From positions 1-64,000 of the forward strand of contig CAWJVM010000010.1 in the NCBI GenBank assembly GCA_963846315.1: DNA of 64,000 nucleotides, read 5' to 3'. This document shows positions 1-7,304 of this stretch, one piece after another; position 1 is the first letter of the stretch; each line of letters begins with the position of its first letter. The notes below the pieces were generated by a model that had not been told where the DNA came from, ran no database searches, and worked only from the letters and a program-made list of their open reading frames with translations. This DNA is from RPQJ01 sp963846315 (GTDB taxonomy: Bacteria > Pseudomonadota > Gammaproteobacteria > Steroidobacterales > Steroidobacteraceae). Both the position numbers and the translations under genes were made by a program.

Positions 1-841
1 TCCAGAGCAGCGGATTGCCGCGTGCCCGCAACGAAGTCCAGCGCACGGCGCAGGTCAGCGTCAGCAGCAGCAGCGTGGCGTCCGCCCAGGGCAGCACGCC
101 GAGTGCACCTGCCGTTCCCAGCAGCAGCCGCGCGTAACAGAGCGCGACCACGCCGACGAGGATCCAGGTGGGACGCCACGGCACATAGTCCTTGACCGCG
201 CCCTGCGAGAAAAACGGGATCATGCGGTGACAGACCGCGAAGAACACGGGCAGCAAACCGCCCCACAGTGACGTGCGTACCGCGAAGTGCAGAGCGAAGT
301 CGTCCTGCCTGGCGACGCCATAGGCGAAGCCGGCCAGCGCGACGAACTGGACGCAGAGCGCCGTCAGCACGACGACGGCATGCGACACGACCTGCGGCGC
401 GGCAATCAGCACTCGAAACAAGGCCACGATGCCGAACAGCAGCGCCGCACCCGTCGCCAGGCAACCCGCGAGCAACCACATCGGTCCGGCGAACGTGCCT
501 GCCAGCCAGAGCAGCGTTCCCGTTGCAAACAGCGTGGCGGTCGTCACGTATTCGGTCCGAGTGATGGACGGGCCGTTCAACCAGCGGGGAAACACCGTGA
601 ACAGGAAGCCGAAAAACATCGTCGGCAACACGGCAAACAGCATGAGCCAGGCGTGGGCCCAGAGCGGTGCCGGCTGCAGCGCCAGTGCGAAGAGCGGTGC
701 GCCGGTGTAACGCGCGACGAGGTGCAGGGCCCACCACACGCTCGCCAGCAGCAGGCTCAGCAGTCCGGCAAAGAACAGCGTGCGGTGCGGTGCGGCCAGC
801 AACGCAGCGCGGCCTGGCTTGGGTAAAGTCGATTCAGCCAT
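1..841 (-). CDS. nnrS: NnrS family protein (partial, 3' end beyond window)
   Basis: The frame opens at an ATG at 841 and stays open for 280 codons to the window edge, so the C-terminus is missing. The protein is a string of hydrophobic helices. A Trp-rich, His-containing first helix (residues about 20-45) and the stretch around FFGFLFTVFPRW (about 80-91) are typical of NnrS, a polytopic heme- and copper-containing inner-membrane protein. A later helix carries CHRMIPFFS, also family-like. In characterised bacteria NnrS is induced by NO and protects iron proteins during nitrosative stress; it is not itself a reductase. It lies downstream of the quinol nitric oxide reductase gene in the same orientation, 109 bp away, which supports the call. 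A GC-rich hairpin in the gap may attenuate read-through. Family assignment is firm; the exact role here is inferred. Confidence 0.9.
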   Translation of the reverse strand, partial: MAESTLPKPGRAALLAAPHRTLFFAGLLSLLLASVWWALHLVARYTGAPLFALALQPAPLWAHAWLMLFAVLPTMFFGFLFTVFPRWLNGPSITRTEYVTTATLFATGTLLWLAGTFAGPMWLLAGCLATGAALLFGIVALFRVLIAAPQVVSHAVVVLTALCVQFVALAGFAYGVARQDDFALHFAVRTSLWGGLLPVFFAVCHRMIPFFSQGAVKDYVPWRPTWILVGVVALCYARLLLGTAGALGVLPWADATLLLLTLTCAVRWTSLRARGNPLLW

Positions 842-884
842 CGTGGTAGGGGTTCCCGGCGCGCAACGGCAGTTCAGAATAGAA

Positions 885-914
885 GCGGCGGACGCCCGGG
901 GGGACGCCCGCCGC
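885..914 (-). terminator. GC-rich hairpin between norB and nnrS
   Basis: A 13-nt arm at 885-897 and an 11-nt arm at 904-914 flank a G-rich loop. Read on the minus strand they form a strong stem with two G-U pairs, followed by a short pyrimidine run (TTCTATTC). There is no long U tract, so it is a weak or partial terminator, or an mRNA-stabilising stem, between the two NO genes. Confidence 0.4.
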
Positions 915-950
915 TGCCTGGGGAGAGGGAGCTTAGCCCCCCAGGTCGAC

Positions 951-3221
951 CTACTGCTCGGCTTTGACCGGCACCATCGCACCTTCCTTCGCCTTGCCGA
1001 CGAAGAGGCGGAAGACGAACAGCGCGAGCATCAGCGCACCCGCGGCGAAGATCACGTCGCCCGGCATGCGCAGCCAGACGATGGTCTGCAGCAGCGGTTG
1101 CTGCAGGAACTCGGCCGAGCGTGCGTACCAGAAACCGTGCGCCACCGCGGCATGAACCTGCAGCAGGCCCATCGGCAGCAGCGAGAGCAGTGCCATCAGC
1201 GCGAGGCCGATGTTCATCGCCCAGAACGACTTCGAGAGCAGCTTCTCGTCCCAGTACGCGGTGCGGCTCAAGCCGCGCAGGCAGAACAGCATCAGGCCGA
1301 TGCCGAGCATGCCGTACACACCGAACAGCGCGGTGTGGCCGTGCAGCGGCGTCGTGTTGAGGCCCTGCATGTAGTACAGCGCCAGCGGCGGGTTGATCAG
1401 GAAGCCGAACAGGCCGGCGCCCACCAGGTTCCAGAACGCCACCGCCACGAAGAACAGGATCGGCCAGCGGTACGCGGCTACCCACGGCGTCGCGTAGCTG
1501 TGCTTGTAGTTCTCGAACGCCTCGAACCCGACCAGCACCAGCGGCACCACTTCGAGGGCCGAGAAAACCGAGCCGACCGCAAGTACGCCCGTGGGCGTGC
1601 CTGTCCAGTACAGGTGGTGGAACGTGCCGAGCACACCGCCGGTCAGGAACACGATGGTGGCGAACAGGACGGCATTGGTCGCGGTCTTTGGACGCACCAG
1701 TCCGAGCTTGGTGAACAGGAAGGCGATGACCGCGGTCGCGAACACTTCGAAGAAGCCTTCGACCCACAGGTGCACCACCCACCAGCGCCAGTACTCGACC
1801 ATCGCCAGGTGTGTGTTGCGGCCCCACATCAGGCCCGCGCCGTAGAAGAGACCGATCGCGATCGTGGAAAGGAACAGCAGCATCGTGATCGAGCGGCTGT
1901 CGTCACGCGCCTTGAGCGCGGGCCACAGCGCGCGACCGACCAGCACCAGCCACAGCATCAGGCCGATGAAGAGGAAGATCTGCCAGAAGCGGCCGATGTC
2001 CGTGAACTCGTAGCCCTGGTGGCCGAACCAGAAGTTCAGCCCTAAGCCCATCTTGTTCATCACGGCCGCCCACTGGCCGCCGAGCGCACCGACCACGATG
2101 ATCAGCAGGCAGGTGAACAGGAAGTTCACGCCGAACCGCTGGAACTTCGGTTCGTGCCCCGAAATCGCCGGTGCGATGTAGAGGCCGGTCGCCAGCCAGG
2201 CAGTGGCGATCCACAGCACGGCGAGCTGCAGGTGCCAGCTGCGCGCCACGGAGTAGGGCAGGTACTCGGCGAGCGGGATGCCGTAGAAGCCCTGGCCCTC
2301 GACGGCGAAGTGCGCGGTGATGCCGCCGAGCACGATCTGCACCACGATCAGCGCCGTGACCACCCAGAAGTACTTGGCCGTCGCTTTCATCGAAGGCGTC
2401 GGCTTGAGTGCGCTCAGCGGATCGCGGTCGGGAACTTGCGGTGCAGGCTCCTGGCCATGGGTCGCGACGTAGTACCAGGTGAGCGCGCCCACGCCGGCGA
2501 GCAGCCCCAGGATGCTGATGAACGTCCAGAGATAGGTCGCCGTGGTCGGCACGTTGCCGACCAGCGGCTCCGATGGCCAGTTGCTCGTATAGGTGATCGT
2601 GTTGTCGGGACGGTTCGTCGCGGCCGACCACGACGTCCAGAAGAAGAACGCCATCATCGCCTGGCGCTGCTCGGCGTCCGGAATCGGGTTTTCCTGGATC
2701 GCGTACTGCGCGCGCAGTGTGTTCATTTCGAGGTCGGAGCCAAACAGGCGCATGTAGTGATCGGTGACCTGCCGGATTGCCTGTGCGCGGTCTTCGTCCA
2801 CGGTGATCACACCCGTGGCTGGATCGTAGGTGTTCTTGCGCATCGTCTGCTGGAGCTGTGCCTGCAGGCCTGCCTGCTGCACGGCATCGAGGTCGGCATA
2901 GGCCTTGCCGGCGTCGCGTTGCGCCCAGAATTCGAGCAGCGCCGTGGCTTCCCGGTGCAGCCAGTCGGCCGACCAGTCCGGCGCGACATAACTACCGTGT
3001 CCCCAGATGGAACCCATCTGGTGGCCGCCCACGCGCTGCCAGACCTGCCGGCCCATGTCGTACTGCTCGCGCGTGAACAACGTCTCCCCGGTGGTCGTCT
3101 TCACGGCCGACGGAATGGGGGGCGCCGAGACGTAAATCTCGCGTCCGAAGTACAGCAGGATGCTGAAGGACACCACCATCAGTGCCGCCAACACCTTCCA
3201 CAATCGATTCGTATTCGTCAT
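951..3221 (-). CDS. norB: Quinol-dependent nitric oxide reductase (qNor), single-subunit
   Basis: The 756-residue protein reduces 2 NO to N2O with electrons from quinol, in the cytoplasmic membrane. It has the long N-terminal extension of the quinol type: one helix, then a periplasmic domain with GGHQMGSIWGHGSY near residue 65. This is followed by a heme-copper-oxidase-like core with about 12 helices. Visible core motifs are RSWHLQLAVLW, HLWVEGFFEVFATA, TFHHLYWTG and HGHTALFGVYG; these carry the His and Glu ligands of the hemes and the non-heme iron. I start at 3221 because GGGAG lies six bases upstream of that ATG; an 11-codon-longer frame lacks this. No norC, norD or norQ is adjacent, as expected for qNor. 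With nnrS downstream and an FNR-type box upstream, a role in NO detoxification or denitrification is likely. Also called norZ. Confidence 0.95.
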   Translation of the reverse strand: MTNTNRLWKVLAALMVVSFSILLYFGREIYVSAPPIPSAVKTTTGETLFTREQYDMGRQVWQRVGGHQMGSIWGHGSYVAPDWSADWLHREATALLEFWAQRDAGKAYADLDAVQQAGLQAQLQQTMRKNTYDPATGVITVDEDRAQAIRQVTDHYMRLFGSDLEMNTLRAQYAIQENPIPDAEQRQAMMAFFFWTSWSAATNRPDNTITYTSNWPSEPLVGNVPTTATYLWTFISILGLLAGVGALTWYYVATHGQEPAPQVPDRDPLSALKPTPSMKATAKYFWVVTALIVVQIVLGGITAHFAVEGQGFYGIPLAEYLPYSVARSWHLQLAVLWIATAWLATGLYIAPAISGHEPKFQRFGVNFLFTCLLIIVVGALGGQWAAVMNKMGLGLNFWFGHQGYEFTDIGRFWQIFLFIGLMLWLVLVGRALWPALKARDDSRSITMLLFLSTIAIGLFYGAGLMWGRNTHLAMVEYWRWWVVHLWVEGFFEVFATAVIAFLFTKLGLVRPKTATNAVLFATIVFLTGGVLGTFHHLYWTGTPTGVLAVGSVFSALEVVPLVLVGFEAFENYKHSYATPWVAAYRWPILFFVAVAFWNLVGAGLFGFLINPPLALYYMQGLNTTPLHGHTALFGVYGMLGIGLMLFCLRGLSRTAYWDEKLLSKSFWAMNIGLALMALLSLLPMGLLQVHAAVAHGFWYARSAEFLQQPLLQTIVWLRMPGDVIFAAGALMLALFVFRLFVGKAKEGAMVPVKAEQ

Positions 3222-3289
3222 TTCAAGCTCCCAGCGGCAGGACGGCCGCTCCATGGGTGCAATCCTGTGGCGCGGGCGAGAGGGTCGCC

Positions 3290-3303
3290 TTGACCGAGAT
3301 CAA
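3290..3303 (-). promoter_or_regulatory. FNR/DNR-type binding site upstream of norB
   Basis: TTGACCGAGATCAA matches the FNR/ANR/DNR consensus TTGAT-N4-ATCAA at nine of ten positions. Its centre is about 75 bp before the norB ATG. If it acts as a class II site at -41.5, transcription would begin near 3255, with CAGGAT as a poor -10. No FNR or DNR gene is in the window, so the regulator is inferred. Confidence 0.7.
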
Positions 3304-3344
3304 GCGTGACCGCTCGAACGCTAGGTATTCGCCGAAGCGCGCGT

Positions 3345-3464
3345 CACGCGACAATCGCTGGCGGCCGATGCGATGCCATTCCCCGAGCCTCGAAAGGCAG
3401 GCACGCGACAATTTCTGGCGGCCGATCCGATGCCATTCCCCGAGCTTGGAAAGGCAGACACGCG
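3345..3464. repeat. 57-bp tandem repeat, two copies
   Basis: Two direct copies, 3345-3401 and 3402-3458, follow each other with an exact 57-bp period and match at about 51 of 57 positions. The start of a third unit (CACGCG) follows at 3459-3464. Both carry GATGCCATTCCCCGAGC. They occupy the 531-bp gap between hemN and norB, which otherwise holds only the FNR-type site and the hairpins listed separately. No convincing gene lies here. Confidence 0.85.
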
Positions 3465-3491
3465 CTCGGGGAATGGCATCGGATCGGCCGC
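3418..3491. repeat. Perfect 28-bp inverted repeat (long hairpin)
   Basis: The arm at 3418-3445 is the exact reverse complement of 3464-3491, separated by 18 bases. The left arm is part of the second 57-bp repeat copy, so the right arm is a partial inverted copy of the same element. The structure lies between the hemN stop and the norB regulatory site and could separate the two transcripts, though no T tract follows on either strand. Confidence 0.9.
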
Positions 3492-3513
3492 TTGCGAGAC
3501 TGCGCCTGGGCGA

Positions 3514-3535
3514 CTTTTCCGCGAGAGCGGAAAAG
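3514..3535. repeat. Small perfect hairpin, 9-bp stem
   Basis: CTTTTCCGC (3514-3522) and GCGGAAAAG (3527-3535) flank a GAGA loop. It is about 220 bp beyond the hemN stop and 215 bp before the norB FNR-type site. It may help end the hemN transcript, but no clear T tract follows. Confidence 0.5.
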
Positions 3536-3676
3536 GTCGCACGGCGCACGCAGCATCGAGTGCAACAGAATGTCTTCTGAAACCGCGGCGCGCCGACTAC
3601 CAGCGCATTCGCGTCATGCGTTGACCGAGGCGCTGTTCCTGGCTGGCCGTATCAGGTTACTTGCGCCGAGCGCGTG

Positions 3677-3733
3677 TCTGCCTTTCCAAGCCAGGGAGAA
3701 GGTCCCGGATCGGTCGCCTGCAACCAGCGCGTG
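3677..3733. repeat. Diverged inverted copy of the 57-bp repeat
   Basis: Read in reverse complement, this segment aligns end to end and without gaps to the 57-bp repeat at 3402-3458. Its start (the complement of CTTGGAAAGGCAGA) and its CACGCG end are best conserved. It stops 20 bp before the hemN stop codon. The direct and inverted copies therefore bracket about 390 bp of non-coding DNA. Confidence 0.7.
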
Positions 3734-3752
3734 TCTGCGATTCGGCGAACGA

Positions 3753-5150
3753 TCAGATCGCCTTGCTGAACCGCTGCCCGGACGCCTGCACCGACGGCAG
3801 GTACGCATCGAAGGCCATTGCGAGATGACGCAGCAGCAACCGGCCGGCCGGCAGCACCCGCAGGCCGGGTTCCGCAAACTCCGCGAGGCCGTCCGCCACC
3901 ATCGGCTCGAGCGCGACGAGTTCGCTGGCGAAGTACTGGCGGAAGTCGATGTGGTGGCGCTTGGCCGTGGCGTCGTAGTCGAGCACGCCGTAGCACATGA
4001 TCTGCTGGATCACGTCGCGACGAATCACGTCGTCGCCCGTCATGGTGTAGCCGCGATGCACGGGCAGTTCGCCGCGGTCGATCGCGCCGTAGTACTCCGG
4101 CAGCGTCTTCAGGTTCTGGATGTAGTGGTCGCCGACCTTGCCGATCGAACTCACGCCGAGTCCGACCAGGTCGCAGTAGCCCCGCGTCGAATAACCCTGG
4201 AAATTGCGGTACATCGTGCCGGATTCCTGCGCCAGCACGAGTTCGTCGTCGGGCAGGGCGAAGTGGTCCATGCCGATGTAGATGTAGCCGGCGGCCGACA
4301 GCTTGTCGATCGTCAGCTCGAGCAGCTGCAGGCGAGTCTCGGGCGTGGCCAGGTCCTCGATCTTGATCTGTTTCTGCGGCTTGAACATCTGCGGCAGGTG
4401 CGCGTACGCGTAGACCGCGAAACGGTTCGGCCGGGCTGACAGCACGGTGTCGAGCGTCTGGGAAAAGCCCGCGACCGACTGCTTGGGCAGGCCGTAGATC
4501 AGGTCGACGCTGACCGAGTTGAAGCCGAATTCGCGCGCTTCGCGGATCAGGCGCAGCGTGTCGGGCACGGACTGGACGCGGTTCACCGCTTCCTGCACGG
4601 CGGGGTCGAAGTCCTGGATGCCGAGGCTGCAGCGATTGAAACCGATGCGATACAGGTCGCGCAGCGTGTCGGTCGTGATCGTGCGCGGGTCGAGTTCGAT
4701 CGAGTATTCGCGGCCTTCGTCCGATGACAGCCGGAAGTGCTGCCCCATCTTCTCGACCAGCCGTTCGATCTCGAGCGAGGTCAGGAACGTGGGCGTGCCG
4801 CCGCCGAAGTGCAGTTGTTCGACGATGCGATCACGGTCGTACAGCTCGCCCTGCATCTCGATTTCGCGGTGCAGCCGGTACAGGTACGCCTCGGCCTTCT
4901 CGTGGTTGCGGGTGATGACCTTGGTGCAGCCGCAGTAGAAGCACGGGCTCGAGCAGAACGGAATGTGGACGTACAGCGACAGCGGTCGTGGGATCGGATC
5001 CTGGTTGCTGGCCACGGCGACGCCCCGGTACTCGTTGACCCCGAAGCGGTCCGAGAATTGCACCGCGGTCGGATACGAGGTGTACCGCGGACCGGAACGG
5101 TCGTAGCGGCGGACTAGGGCTTCATCGAACCGGATCTGGTGCGAGTTCAT
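3753..5150 (-). CDS. hemN: Oxygen-independent coproporphyrinogen III oxidase
   Basis: A 465-residue radical-SAM enzyme that decarboxylates two propionate side chains of coproporphyrinogen III without oxygen, in heme synthesis in the cytosol. The cluster motif is CSSPCFYC at residues 66-73, with a further Cys at 75, as in true HemN. It is followed by HFGGGTPTFL, the SAM-binding glycine motif. The N-terminal RYDRSGPRYTSYPT is the HemN trip-wire region and separates it from HemW-like homologues. The length matches the family (about 460). I start at 5150 because AGGAAAG lies just upstream of that ATG; the 36-codon upstream extension looks non-coding. An FNR/DNR-type box lies about 65 bp upstream, consistent with induction at low oxygen as known for hemN in Pseudomonas. 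Confidence 0.96.
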   Translation of the reverse strand: MNSHQIRFDEALVRRYDRSGPRYTSYPTAVQFSDRFGVNEYRGVAVASNQDPIPRPLSLYVHIPFCSSPCFYCGCTKVITRNHEKAEAYLYRLHREIEMQGELYDRDRIVEQLHFGGGTPTFLTSLEIERLVEKMGQHFRLSSDEGREYSIELDPRTITTDTLRDLYRIGFNRCSLGIQDFDPAVQEAVNRVQSVPDTLRLIREAREFGFNSVSVDLIYGLPKQSVAGFSQTLDTVLSARPNRFAVYAYAHLPQMFKPQKQIKIEDLATPETRLQLLELTIDKLSAAGYIYIGMDHFALPDDELVLAQESGTMYRNFQGYSTRGYCDLVGLGVSSIGKVGDHYIQNLKTLPEYYGAIDRGELPVHRGYTMTGDDVIRRDVIQQIMCYGVLDYDATAKRHHIDFRQYFASELVALEPMVADGLAEFAEPGLRVLPAGRLLLRHLAMAFDAYLPSVQASGQRFSKAI

Positions 5151-5208
5151 CTGCTTTCCTGGACTGCGTGTAGCGGGTTGAGCCTGCGGCCTGGTCCGCC
5201 ATCCTGCC

Positions 5209-5222
5209 TTGATGTGCGTCAA
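5209..5222 (-). promoter_or_regulatory. FNR/DNR-type binding site upstream of hemN
   Basis: TTGATGTGCGTCAA matches TTGAT-N4-ATCAA at nine of ten fixed positions. Its centre is about 65 bp upstream of the hemN ATG. At -41.5 it would place the transcript start near 5174 with a leader of about 24 nt. It also lies about 165 bp upstream of the divergent reductase gene and could affect that too. Confidence 0.7.
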
Positions 5223-5380
5223 GGATGAGAATTTGTCTAAGCTGGCCCCGGGTTTCAAGCCGAAGTTTCCGCAGCCGCCATGGAAAACACCGATGGGGCA
5301 GGGGGGCGGGCGCGGCGTGCCCCGGTGGGGACTGGTGGCAATCCGCTAGAATCGGCTGAGTTTTGCCGGAGGTTCCCCCC

Positions 5381-6430
5381 TTGTCCGTTCCAAACACCCC
5401 AGTGACTCCCCTCGAGACCGATGCCCTGATCGTCGGCGCCGGCCCGGCCGGCCTGTTCCAGGTCTTCGAACTCGGCCTGCTCGGCATCAAGTGCCACATC
5501 GTAGATACCCTCAAGCACCCGGGCGGCCAGTGCGCGGAGTTGTATCCCGATAAGCCGATTTACGACATCCCGGCGTTGCCGATCTGCGGCGCGCAGGAAC
5601 TCGTCGATCGCCTGATGCAGCAGATTGCGCCGATGGGACCCGTGTTCCATTTCGGCGAGGAAGTCGCCGACCTGCAGCCGCAGGACGACGGCCGGTTCTT
5701 CCTGCGCACGTCGGCCGGCACTGAATTCCTCGCCAGGACCGTCGTGATCGCCGCCGGGCTCGGTTCGTTCCAGCCGCGCCGACTCGGCGTCGAGGGCTGC
5801 GACGCATTCGAGGACCGGCAGGTGCACTATCGGGTGCGCAGCGCGGCAGAGTTCGCGGGCCAGCGGCTCGTGATCTTCGGCGGCGGCGACTCGGCGCTCG
5901 ACTGGGTCATCGACCTCAACGGCAAGGCCAGGAGCATCGTGCACGTGCATCGTCGCAACGAGTTCAAGGCAGCCCCCGCGTCGGTCGCACGCATGCGCGA
6001 GCTGGTCGCGGCGGGAAAGATGGAATACGTCGAAGGCATCGCCACGGGTATCGCCGTCGACGCCGACCGCCTCACCGGCGTGACGATCAAGCGCTCGGAC
6101 GGCACCGCGCAGGAAGTTGCCGCCGATCACCTGCTTGCGTTCTTCGGCCTGCACCCGAAGCTCGGTCCGATCGCCGAGTGGGGCTTCGAACTCGAGAAAA
6201 AGGCGATCAAGGTCGACACCGCGAAATTCCAGACCAACGTGCCGGGCATCTTCGCGATCGGCGACATCAATACCTACCCGGGCAAGAAGAAGCTGATCCT
6301 GAGCGGCTTCCACGAAGCGGCGCTGGCGGCGTTCGCCATCGCGGAGCACCTGAATCCGGCCAAGAAAGTGCACCTGCAATACACGACGACCAGCCCCATC
6401 ATGCAGAAGCGACTCGGTGTGACCGAGTGA
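5381..6430 (+). CDS. Ferredoxin/flavodoxin-NADP+ reductase, thioredoxin-reductase-like
   Basis: A 349-residue two-dinucleotide-domain flavoprotein. The N-terminal FAD motif is IVGAGPAGLFQ, followed by HPGGQC, and a second NAD(P)H motif GGGDSALDWV is followed by HVHRRNEF. The C-terminal FAIGDINTYPGKKKLILSG is the FAD-contacting end. The CxxC redox pair of real thioredoxin reductases is absent, which marks the group that passes electrons between NADPH and ferredoxin or flavodoxin. Start: a TTG at 5381 with GGAGG eight bases upstream is preferred to the TTG at 5363, which would place that GGAGG inside the gene. The gene is divergent from hemN and lies seven bases before tesB, so the two are probably cotranscribed. 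Confidence 0.85.
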   Translation: MSVPNTPVTPLETDALIVGAGPAGLFQVFELGLLGIKCHIVDTLKHPGGQCAELYPDKPIYDIPALPICGAQELVDRLMQQIAPMGPVFHFGEEVADLQPQDDGRFFLRTSAGTEFLARTVVIAAGLGSFQPRRLGVEGCDAFEDRQVHYRVRSAAEFAGQRLVIFGGGDSALDWVIDLNGKARSIVHVHRRNEFKAAPASVARMRELVAAGKMEYVEGIATGIAVDADRLTGVTIKRSDGTAQEVAADHLLAFFGLHPKLGPIAEWGFELEKKAIKVDTAKFQTNVPGIFAIGDINTYPGKKKLILSGFHEAALAAFAIAEHLNPAKKVHLQYTTTSPIMQKRLGVTE

Positions 6431-6437
6431 ACGCCGC

Positions 6438-7295
6438 ATGAGCAACGTGCTCGCCGACCTGCTGCAGCTGCTCGACCTCGAACGGCTCGAGATCAACCTG
6501 TTCCGGGGCGAGAGCCGCGACATCGGCAGTCCGCAGGTATTCGGCGGGCAGGTGCTCGGGCAGGCGCTGATGGCCGCCAGCCGCACGGTCGAACCCGAGC
6601 GCGCGGTGCATTCGCTGCACTCGTATTTCCTGCGGCGCGGCGACTTCAACGCGCCGATCGTCTACGAGGTGGACCGCAGTCGCGACGGCGCGAGTTTCAC
6701 CAACCGGCGCGTCGTCGCGATCCAGCACGGGCAGCAGATTTTCCACCTGTCGGCATCGTTCCACCGGCAGGAGGAGGGGCCCGACCACCAGGTGGTGTCG
6801 CCCGCGGTGACCCCGCCCGAGGAATTGCCGGACCTCACGGCCACGGTGCGGCGACGACTTAAGGGCATGCCCGAGCAGCAGCGGCGATTCTGGGAGCGCG
6901 ATCGTCCGTTCGAGTTCCGTTCGGTCGAGGCGATCGACGACGGCCGGCCGCGTCCCGGCGTGCGTCACATCTGGTTCCGGCTCGCGGGCCAGTGTCCCGA
7001 CGATGCCGTGCTCAATCGCTGCCTGCTGGCGTACGTGTCGGATTTTCACCTGCTGGAAACGGCGACGCTGCCACACGGTCTTTCGTTTCAAACGGGCGAT
7101 GTCCTGCTCGCCAGCCTCGATCACGGGATGTGGTTCCATCGTCCGTTCCGCATCGACGACTGGCTGCTCTATGCGCTGATCAGCCCGAGCAGCAGTGGCG
7201 CACGCGGCATGGCGTTCGGGCGTATTTTTGATCGCGCCGGCCGGCTCGTGGCCAGCACCGCGCAGGAAGGCCTGATGCGTGTCAGCGCAGGCTGA
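6438..7295 (+). CDS. tesB: Acyl-CoA thioesterase II (TesB family)
   Basis: A 285-residue double-hotdog thioesterase that hydrolyses medium- to long-chain acyl-CoA to fatty acid and CoA. The N-terminal hotdog includes DIGSPQVFGGQVLGQAL and SLHSYFLRRGD, both characteristic of TesB. The C-terminal hotdog contains ASLDHGMWFHRPFR, with the catalytic Asp (aspartate of the SLDH motif), and ends with VASTAQEGLMR, the conserved Gln and Gly region. Length matches TesB (about 286). It follows the reductase by seven bases. The next gene is convergent and ends nine bases away, so any terminator must be inside the coding ends. Confidence 0.95.
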   Translation: MSNVLADLLQLLDLERLEINLFRGESRDIGSPQVFGGQVLGQALMAASRTVEPERAVHSLHSYFLRRGDFNAPIVYEVDRSRDGASFTNRRVVAIQHGQQIFHLSASFHRQEEGPDHQVVSPAVTPPEELPDLTATVRRRLKGMPEQQRRFWERDRPFEFRSVEAIDDGRPRPGVRHIWFRLAGQCPDDAVLNRCLLAYVSDFHLLETATLPHGLSFQTGDVLLASLDHGMWFHRPFRIDDWLLYALISPSSSGARGMAFGRIFDRAGRLVASTAQEGLMRVSAG

Positions 7296-7304
7296 AGCGC
7301 AGCC

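Noticed and set aside
3345..3464. CRISPR array
   Set aside because: Units are 57 bp, directly abutting with no spacers, and no cas genes are present.
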